This document shows positions 1 to 6,145 of a stretch of 26,175 nucleotides of DNA, piece by piece. This stretch comes from Mesostigma viride. Lineage: Eukaryota; Streptophyta; Mesostigmatophyceae; Mesostigmatales; Mesostigmataceae. The notes under the pieces are model-generated. The model made no database searches and had not been told where the DNA came from. It was given only the letters and a program-made list of their open reading frames with translations. The stretch lies in NCBI GenBank assembly GCA_009746045.1, contig RPFO01000135.1, positions 1 to 26,175 of the forward strand, read 5' to 3'. The translations under genes and the position numbers were made by a program. Position 1 is the first letter of the stretch, and each line of letters opens with the position of its first letter.

Positions 1-793
1 CGCGCTATGTCATCCGGGCGCCCACTATGCACAAGACCGGTGACGTGCGCAAGGAATTTGTCTTCTACGCATTTTCGACAAAGGCTAGTGACCGGGGGGG
101 ACACTAGCACTTGCAGCATAAGAGCGGACGAAAGTGTACGTGCACGCGCCCGGCCCAGCACACGGCGCGCAGCACTGACTTGACGACGGCAGCACAAGTG
201 TGCAGCGTCGAGAGGATCATACGCGTGTTAGTGACAGCTGGAGCTGAAGCTGACTGCTGGACTTCAACAGCGCCGAGGCTATTGACAGGCCCAGGTGTCT
301 TTGTGGTGTAGAATAGCGGGTCAACGTTATGAGACTGGACAGAAAAGGAAAAGACAATTGCGGTGCGGAGCCAGATCGCTGGAATGAATCAAATCGCTGG
401 CACCCTAAAAAGGATTTCTTCTAGAAAGGAACGATTAGACGCAATGTTTGCTGGGCCACTCACACGCAAGGTGTGAGCGTGCATTGTCTGAAGGATATAT
501 GCTTCGACCTTGCTGGACGTGACTCAATGTCGGACATTCCCAGGGACAAATGCCGGAGCCTCTAGGAGATGAGATCGGCAACAGGTAGCAATTTAGATTT
601 TGTCGGGATGCCTTCCTGCTTTTGTTGGCATGGGTAGAAAGCCAGGACGGCAACTGGAATGCGGTTTCTATTCGCATGGTTCAGGCAGCAAGATAGTTTG
701 GCATTCCTGGCTGGACTGACAAGTGTGGGCGTGTGTCATGCGTGGCATGACGAATGGTTTGGTTCATAGTCGAAGAGGACTCTCACGCAGCGT

Positions 794-808
794 GTAGTCT
801 CTTCGAGT
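794..808 (+). promoter_or_regulatory. Putative self-primer and 5' end of R region, element A
   Basis: GTAGTCTCTTCGAGT here is the exact reverse complement (15/15) of 1099..1113, the bases directly after the 5' LTR. In the Tf1/sushi type of gypsy element the first ~11 nt of the mRNA fold back on such a site and, after cleavage, prime minus-strand synthesis. By analogy transcription would start at or very near 794. A near copy of the complement (CGAAGAGGACT, 771..781) lies just upstream, so this segment can also form a local hairpin. The same 15 bases occur in the 3' LTR at 10242..10256. The complementarity is seen; the start site and mechanism are inferred. Confidence 0.6.
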
Positions 809-954
809 CTCTCGTTAGTGGCCTTCGTGTTTCTCCCTTTCCTTGGGAGCAAGGCCGGTAGCATGTCATGGAGCGCTGCCTAACTGCGGGCTCGTGAGCA
901 TGGAGTGCATCGATATTGAGACTATCAACGTGTTGTAATTGTATTAACTTTCTC

Positions 955-960
955 AATAAA
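955..960 (+). promoter_or_regulatory. Polyadenylation signal in LTR A
   Basis: AATAAA lies 160 bases downstream of the inferred transcript start and is repeated in the 3' LTR at 10403..10408. A TGTAA, the signal typical of many green algae, lies ~20 bases upstream in both copies. Placement within R is what an LTR needs. Confidence 0.5.
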
Positions 961-1098
961 CTCCGCATGTGCGGCTTCATCATCAGACTGTGCAAAGTTG
1001 TGTTTTGAAAGCATTATTCTATAGCAGGGGAGGCAATAAGGTGGTTATCAGGCACGAGGGACAGTTCCTTGTCCTCGGCTGAGAGCCCTCCTTTCTTT

Positions 1099-1113
1099 AC
1101 TCGAAGAGACTAC
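1099..1113 (+). promoter_or_regulatory. Primer-binding site of element A, self-priming type
   Basis: ACTCGAAGAGACTAC starts right where LTR similarity ends. It does not begin with TGG, as a site for the CCA end of a tRNA would. Instead it pairs perfectly with 794..808 of the LTR. Its last bases also belong to a small hairpin (AGACTACC 1107..1114 with GGTAGTCT 1116..1123), a structure that could compete with or present the primer site. Confidence 0.6.
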
Positions 1114-1394
1114 CCGGTAGTCTGCTTCCTTCTGTTCGAAGCCAAGACGTTGGCTTTAGTGTTTAGCAACCATCAGCAGTACAGGGAACGGCCTGGCTGA
1201 CAGTTTGTAAAGGAAGTGTCTTGAGACAGATTTTAAGAAAATAGAACTAGCCAGAATTTGCTGGCTCTTGTCTTTTTCTGGCAGGCTAGTCGAGTCGTTA
1301 TCCTTGACACCTGTTATAAAGCCTTTGGTTGTTGCTTCTTCTCAGCGAAACCTAGGCTTGTTGGTTCTTGTTTTGCCCATCGGTCAGCTGGTGC
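1114..1394 (+). other. Untranslated leader of element A
   Basis: No gene is seen. The leader holds small inverted repeats that could fold in RNA: AGCCAA/TTGGCT with a 4-base loop (1140..1155), and a longer stem of 1247..1256 (CTAGCCAGAA) with 1276..1289. Leaders of LTR elements usually carry packaging and dimerisation structures; that role is inferred only from position. Confidence 0.45.
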
Positions 1395-3203
1395 ATGCCA
1401 CTGACGCGAGCGCAGACTCGAGCCATGGCAGATGCAAATAGAGCAGATGCCGACACGTCCGCTCCGGGGTCGAATGGCGGGATTCCTCCCGCCGTACCCG
1501 CAGTGGGTGAGAGTCGCGACCAAGAAGCGCCGCTGAGTATGGTGGCGCTGTTCGCGCAGATGCAAGCGCAGATGCAGCAACAGTCGCAACAGTTGCAGCA
1601 GCAATTGGCGCTGCAGATGCGGGAAGTGACCGACAGATTGGTGGCCGTAGAGGGTCGTCATCTGCAGTCCACACCATGGGACGGGCAGGCATCGATGCCG
1701 GGCCCCAGTGGTGTTGCCGCGGAGCCGAGGGAGCGGGACCAGCCGCCAACCTCAGGTAATGCGGCGGGAAGGGCTTCGATGGAACCGGGGGTTTTGGCTG
1801 GGTCGCTAACCCAACACGACTTGCTTGGTGAGGCGGATGGTCAGCCACGGGGCGAGTATACGCTGGCGCCCAGGCGCCTGCCTTTCGATCAAGCGCGAGA
1901 CGGATTGCACGAGGAGAACGGGGCAGGGCTGGCGCGCGCGATGGACCCACACAGGGGTGCACCAGGACGCATGCTGCCAGGCGGGGCCTCAATTCCGTTT
2001 GGGCGAGGCGGTGGGGCGCTGACCGGCGGGTCGACTGCACGGTGGTCAAGTGTGCCAATCGGGCGCATTCCGCCCATGGAGGACATAACCACGCCGCTGG
2101 CTTTCCGAGTACGGGAGGCAGCACGACCAAGCACGCTGGCGCAGGGACGCGCAGCTCAGCGACCGCCGGAGGATGCCGATGGGGTGCAGTACCCGCAAAG
2201 GGTGCGCCTCATACCGGAAGGCGCGAAGATGCCCACCCTACCACGGGTGGACATGCGCGAGAAGTTCTCCACAACCGGCAATCTGGCCACGCTGGCGCAG
2301 GCCTACAACGCGTACAAGTCATGGATTGATCTGCAATACATGACTACGCAAGGCGCTGTAATGCATGAGTTTGTGATGAACAACATGCATTTTTTCTTTC
2401 ACGGCCTTACGCTGAGGCGAGTGGCTAGGCTGGTGGAGCAGTGGAGAGAGGTCTCGCTGTACACGCGTCACACGGACGTGTGGTTCGGCTTCGACGGGCG
2501 TGGCCAGCCCGACTATGACAACATCATGTATGGTGTCGACCCTGCCGAGGAACTGTGGGGCCTCCTTCGCCAGGAATACCCGGTGGAGACCATCAAGGCA
2601 GAGCGTGAGTGGCGCAGTTTCAAGATAGCCGAGGGTGAAACCCCGGAGCAATCTTACGAGCGCCTCATGGAGTTCGCCGGCGAAGTGGAGGACTGGTCCG
2701 AAAAGCTGGCGTGTCAGAAATGGCTGCAAGCGCTAGGCTCCAAGGAGATGGAGCTGCCCACGCCGCCCAACGGCCAGCCGTGGCGATTGCGGTCACTGTG
2801 CATTGAGGTCAGGGCCATGATGCGACGACACGCGCAAGGCCGGATCTCGGTAAGCACGGTGGTGGCCGAGCTGCAGGCCAAGGTCGACGCGCTGACCAAG
2901 GCCAAGTCGGGTGAGTCGTCTGCCACAAGACAAGCGCGCCCGCAAGGCGGCCACGGTGCTAGCAGGAACCAAGGGGGGTCTCGCAACGCCTCATCGCATG
3001 ATGCAACCCAGGGTAACGCCGCTGGCGGCAACAAAGACGCTGCCGCCCCGACGCGAGCTGGGGGGGCACGTCCTCACAGACGGGTACTAGGACGGATGCG
3101 CGCAAATCGGGCTGCTTCCTTTGCGACAAGGATGGGCACCTTAGTCGCGAGTGTCCAAGCCGCTGCACGAAGCCGCATGGGGCAGACACGAAGTGGCACC
3201 TGA
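1395..3203 (+). CDS. gag: Gag (capsid protein) of element A
   Basis: This would be the structural protein of the virus-like particle. The start is the first ATG of the open frame (1395, MPLTRAQTRAM); a second ATG at 1425 has a better context (GCCATGG) and is a real alternative. Near residues 55-95 there is a Gln-rich heptad-like segment, probably a coiled coil. Residues ~290-510 form a capsid-like helical region ending in a conserved Trp-rich part (KLACQKWLQALGS), followed by a low-complexity Gly/Ala/Asn/Arg tail. The zinc knuckle expected at the end of such a Gag is not in this frame: it is encoded in the -1 frame at 3113..3154. The stop overlaps the next ATG (TGATG, 3201..3205). Assignment rests on position, composition and the linked protease and RT, since gypsy Gags are poorly conserved. 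Confidence 0.85.
   Translation: MPLTRAQTRAMADANRADADTSAPGSNGGIPPAVPAVGESRDQEAPLSMVALFAQMQAQMQQQSQQLQQQLALQMREVTDRLVAVEGRHLQSTPWDGQASMPGPSGVAAEPRERDQPPTSGNAAGRASMEPGVLAGSLTQHDLLGEADGQPRGEYTLAPRRLPFDQARDGLHEENGAGLARAMDPHRGAPGRMLPGGASIPFGRGGGALTGGSTARWSSVPIGRIPPMEDITTPLAFRVREAARPSTLAQGRAAQRPPEDADGVQYPQRVRLIPEGAKMPTLPRVDMREKFSTTGNLATLAQAYNAYKSWIDLQYMTTQGAVMHEFVMNNMHFFFHGLTLRRVARLVEQWREVSLYTRHTDVWFGFDGRGQPDYDNIMYGVDPAEELWGLLRQEYPVETIKAEREWRSFKIAEGETPEQSYERLMEFAGEVEDWSEKLACQKWLQALGSKEMELPTPPNGQPWRLRSLCIEVRAMMRRHAQGRISVSTVVAELQAKVDALTKAKSGESSATRQARPQGGHGASRNQGGSRNASSHDATQGNAAGGNKDAAAPTRAGGARPHRRVLGRMRANRAASFATRMGTLVASVQAAARSRMGQTRSGT
3060..3066 (+). promoter_or_regulatory. Candidate -1 frameshift site (G7) between Gag and the protease frame
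   Basis: Seven G in a row are read GGG GGG GCA in the Gag frame. The -1 frame is open from 3017 (after a TAA at 3014..3016) and encodes the zinc knuckle from 3113, so a change of frame must happen between 3017 and about 3112. The G run is the most slippery spot there. It could be a programmed -1 slip or simply a base missing from the homopolymer in the assembly. Confidence 0.45.
3113..3154 (+). other. Gag zinc knuckle (CCHC) in the -1 frame
   Basis: The frame of the downstream protease-methyltransferase ORF encodes CFLCDKDGHLSREC, a perfect C-x2-C-x4-H-x4-C nucleic-acid-binding knuckle, followed by further Cys/His residues. It lies 90 bases upstream of that ORF's first ATG (3203). Translation must therefore enter from Gag by frameshift to include it; starting at ATG 3203 would leave it out. 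Confidence 0.85.
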
Positions 3204-6145
3204 TGAACAAGTGTCCAGCCGCGGGCATCAAGACGGTCCACTTCGCCGAGATGGCGGGCAAGACCGACTCGATGGAAGCCCAGGTGGCTGCCATCAAGCA
3301 TGGTGAGGAGGCGACGGCGCCCCCCAACCAATTCGAGACGGTGTACCGGGAGGACCCATTCTGGGCGCCCATGCCGGGTGACGTCGAGATCAACGCTGCG
3401 GAGGCTACCAAAGGCAAGCAGGCACGCAGCCCGCTTTCTTTTCAGCAGGCACCCATGTTGCCTGCCGGGCAGTTGCCCGCGTCCTTTTCCATGCCGCTGG
3501 CTGGGGTGCAATCTGCTTTTGAGCATGCGAACCCTGCTGGGCTGGAGCAGCGTAGGCGATTGGCGCCTGTGTACCCAATGCCGTTCATTGTGGACGTACC
3601 CATGTTTTCAGCACGGCAGGTGGTCGACACCTTCGGGCAGAAGGGGGTTGAGTGGCTGGGGTCGGTTGTGTCCGAGATCCAGTTGTTCGCAGATGGGCAT
3701 GATGTGCGCACCTTGCGCAATTCTGAGTCCGTCACCTACGGGCGCCAGCCGGTAGAAGCCGCAGTGCCCGTGGTGCAAGCGGGAGTGGTCAGCACAAGTA
3801 GCCAGCAGCGCACTAGTGCAGTCCCCCAGGTTCCCACGGTGGTTCCATACCCCAATGGTGAGCCGTCCATGGCGTTCCAAGCAGTTGGAGCCTGTGGAGA
3901 TGTATGGAGCGACATGGTGACATGTCCGTTGGTTGGCGCAGTCAAGCTTGATAGCGGTGCTCAGCCGCTAGTCATCAGCACGGACTTGGCCACCATGCTG
4001 AACCTGACCTACGAGAACGGTGGCTTAGTGGAAAGCCCCGTGTCTGTGTCAGGTTGGCAGGGTCCGGCTAGTAAGCCGTACGCTATGACGGCGGTTAAAG
4101 TCAACGTGATTTTCAATCCGTTGCGCGCCTCTAGCATGACCACCGTGTCCGCGTATGCGCTGGTGGTCAACAAGTGTGGATATTCCGCACTACTCGGGGT
4201 GGATGTCCTTGCTCGCGCCATGGTTCAGGTGGACTATAGGGCGGAGGAGGCATCTTACATCCCTGATTGGGATGGGGCTGGCCTGAAGCGGGCCAGCGTG
4301 CCGGTCTCATGCTTCAGTTCTTCAGCCGGGGCTGCACGCCTCAACCCTTCCGCGGCTGCGGGCGTGGTGGAGGTCAGCATGGTGGAGGTACGGGCGGCGG
4401 GCTCATCGGCGTGGGACAAGCATCGGACGGTGCTGCCCCAGCCAACGGCGAGCATTGCCAAGATGCGCACGCAGTGGTCGCTGGATGCTGTGACGTCCAC
4501 GCGGCAGCTGGCTATGCGCAAGCGGGTAACTGAAGCCGTCATCACCATTCCTCAGATGGCCAGCCATGGCCTCACTTTGCTGCAACCGGGTGTCTCGGAG
4601 GCCCAAGGTAATTTTTCTGCTGCAATCTTACCGCAGGCCCCTGATTTTGCCAAGGGTGCGGTAGTGTTGGAACTGTTTGCGGGGATCGGAGGGGGCATTG
4701 CAGGCTTTTTGGCCGCAGGCGGCGTGTGCCGTAAACTCATCGCGGTAGAGCCATCGCACAAGGCGCGTCAGGTGTACTTCAGTCACTGTGGCGTGTTGTC
4801 GCGAGAGTATCCCGCGCAGTTTCCGCCATCAGCATGGCGTGACCCGTTTGGGGAATGTCCTCAAGATATCCGAGCCATCGGTGAGGTGCAGGTGCAGCAG
4901 TTGTTGCGCAGGCATCATGCCATCGACTTGGTAATTGCGGGTTGGGAGTGCCAGGGCCTGAGCCAGGCAGGGCAAGGGCGGGGGCTAGCCGATCCGCGTA
5001 GCGCGCTGTTCTGGGAACTGTTGCGTGTGGTGGGACTGTTGCAGTCGCGTCAGCCCCATCCGCCTGCGTATCTGTTTGAGAACGTTGTGGCGGGTGACAG
5101 CCCACATCAGGCGGTGCGGGAGGACTGGGCTACAATCGTGGCACTCCTGGGGGAGCCCATCGTGTGTGACAACGCAGGGCTGGGTGGGCTCACGCATCGT
5201 TTGCGTGCCTATTGGACCAACGTGGCGTGTGCGACCGATGTGCAGGCGGTCTTGGGGGCCGTAGCAAGGCAGCATCCGAGTGTGTCTGCGGAGGTAGCAT
5301 TGCCTTCCCACCTAGTCACGCAGAAGGTGGATAGCGAGGATCGCCCACCGTATGCACGCGTCAACCGGGTCGGGAGCCCCATGTGTGCACTGCCGACCCT
5401 GGTCAGTTACCAAGGGTCGACAGCATACCGTGATCGGGGTAAGGGTCTCGTTTGGGACACTACCACCGGTCTGTTGGTGCAGCCACCCGCAGAATTTCGT
5501 GAGGCCAGCATGGGTTTTCATGTCGGGGCCTCGGCGCTGCCGGGCGTGCTCGAGAGTGAGCGCTGGTCTTTGATAGGCCAGGCTATGTCGGTGTTGCAGG
5601 TCGGGTATGTGCTGCTTGCATCGGTTGCCGTGCGCCAGTCTGGGGGGGCGTCCCCAGCCAATCCGCCTCAGCAGGTTGAGGCGCGCGCAGCCAAACTGAA
5701 GCGCCCTGCAGCGACGGGGACTTCATCAGCATGGGGGTGGCGTCTGCGACAGGTGTGGACTATCATTCTCATGACCGCCCTGCTGACCAGCACCGTGCTG
5801 GCCGGCGAGCCCACGCTGCATCGGGTAATACACCGTGCGGCACGCGAGGCTCCGGCGGTGGGTGTCACACCAGGCGTGGCAGCCTTTTCCTTGTTCCACG
5901 ACGATGCGGCTAGGGCGCCGCATCTTGAGGCACATGCGGTAGCTGTGGGTGATCCCGCGGATACGCACCCCTGGGCTATTGGCGAACACCTTTCTGATGC
6001 GCAGCGCTCAGCCATGCTAAAGTGGCTAGGCACTGCAAGGGGGGCCTTCGCTTTCACAAGTGATGAACTGGGGTGTTTCAATGGTGGGACCATGCGTGTT
6101 CCATTGGACACTGACACCCTTTGTTCCGACGCCAGCATCGCCTGA
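3203..6145 (+). CDS. Aspartic protease - cytosine-C5 DNA methyltransferase polyprotein of element A
   Basis: Numbered from ATG 3203 (the frame is open from 3017). The protease centres on DSGA at 250-253, with LLGVDVL at 330-336 as the second conserved stretch, as in Ty3/gypsy proteases. Residues ~480-810 form a C5-methyltransferase: motif I ELFAGIGGG (490-498, SAM binding), motif IV GWECQGLS with candidate nucleophile Cys583, motif VI ENV (626-628), motif VIII HRLRAYW (Arg666, Arg668), motif X GQAMSV (792-797). The order is canonical, and FENVV and the RAYWTN segment recall DNMT3/DRM-type enzymes. The Pro before the catalytic Cys is replaced by Glu (582). A hydrophobic segment (851-868) follows, then the usual RT leader (HLSDAQRSAML, DELGC), cut short when the frame ends at 6145. 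The domain would methylate cytosine in DNA, perhaps the element's own cDNA; activity is unproven. Confidence 0.9.
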   Translation: MNKCPAAGIKTVHFAEMAGKTDSMEAQVAAIKHGEEATAPPNQFETVYREDPFWAPMPGDVEINAAEATKGKQARSPLSFQQAPMLPAGQLPASFSMPLAGVQSAFEHANPAGLEQRRRLAPVYPMPFIVDVPMFSARQVVDTFGQKGVEWLGSVVSEIQLFADGHDVRTLRNSESVTYGRQPVEAAVPVVQAGVVSTSSQQRTSAVPQVPTVVPYPNGEPSMAFQAVGACGDVWSDMVTCPLVGAVKLDSGAQPLVISTDLATMLNLTYENGGLVESPVSVSGWQGPASKPYAMTAVKVNVIFNPLRASSMTTVSAYALVVNKCGYSALLGVDVLARAMVQVDYRAEEASYIPDWDGAGLKRASVPVSCFSSSAGAARLNPSAAAGVVEVSMVEVRAAGSSAWDKHRTVLPQPTASIAKMRTQWSLDAVTSTRQLAMRKRVTEAVITIPQMASHGLTLLQPGVSEAQGNFSAAILPQAPDFAKGAVVLELFAGIGGGIAGFLAAGGVCRKLIAVEPSHKARQVYFSHCGVLSREYPAQFPPSAWRDPFGECPQDIRAIGEVQVQQLLRRHHAIDLVIAGWECQGLSQAGQGRGLADPRSALFWELLRVVGLLQSRQPHPPAYLFENVVAGDSPHQAVREDWATIVALLGEPIVCDNAGLGGLTHRLRAYWTNVACATDVQAVLGAVARQHPSVSAEVALPSHLVTQKVDSEDRPPYARVNRVGSPMCALPTLVSYQGSTAYRDRGKGLVWDTTTGLLVQPPAEFREASMGFHVGASALPGVLESERWSLIGQAMSVLQVGYVLLASVAVRQSGGASPANPPQQVEARAAKLKRPAATGTSSAWGWRLRQVWTIILMTALLTSTVLAGEPTLHRVIHRAAREAPAVGVTPGVAAFSLFHDDAARAPHLEAHAVAVGDPADTHPWAIGEHLSDAQRSAMLKWLGTARGAFAFTSDELGCFNGGTMRVPLDTDTLCSDASIA
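6114..6123 (+). other. Frame change inside the RT leader (ORF2 to ORF3)
   Basis: The conserved leader of gypsy RT reads VPLDTDT in the upstream frame and continues PLFRRQHRLSQAEL in the -1 frame, with the switch at ACACCCTTTG. There is no spare sequence between the halves, so ancestrally this was one frame. CCCTTTG resembles a slippery heptamer, but it is out of phase for a classical -1 tandem slip (the upstream frame reads ACC CTT TGT). A lost base or an assembly error is therefore at least as likely as programmed frameshifting. Confidence 0.65.

Larger units (their letters stand above)
1..1098 (+). repeat. 5' LTR of element A (left end cut by window)
   Basis: This stretch aligns with 9423..10548. 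Base 1 equals position 9423, which is about base 156 of the 3' LTR, so the first ~155 bases lie outside the window. The two copies are near identical, but the first ~750 bases of this copy are ~26 nt shorter through many scattered one- or two-base losses. From about 753 onward they match almost perfectly. Inside are a candidate transcript start (794) and an AATAAA signal (955..960), which give a sensible U3-R-U5 order. The right end is set at about 1098, where similarity to the 3' LTR stops (ending ...CTTTA); the exact base is uncertain by a few positions. Confidence 0.9.

Noticed and set aside
1384-2130. 248-codon minus-strand ORF opposite gag A
   Set aside because: It is antisense to a well-supported Gag in GC-rich DNA, with shadow-type composition (Pro/Ala/Arg) and no domain.
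3203-3205. ATG 3203 as the sole true start of the protease-methyltransferase protein
   Set aside because: The zinc knuckle in the same frame lies upstream of it, so entry by frameshift from Gag is more likely; kept only as a coordinate anchor.
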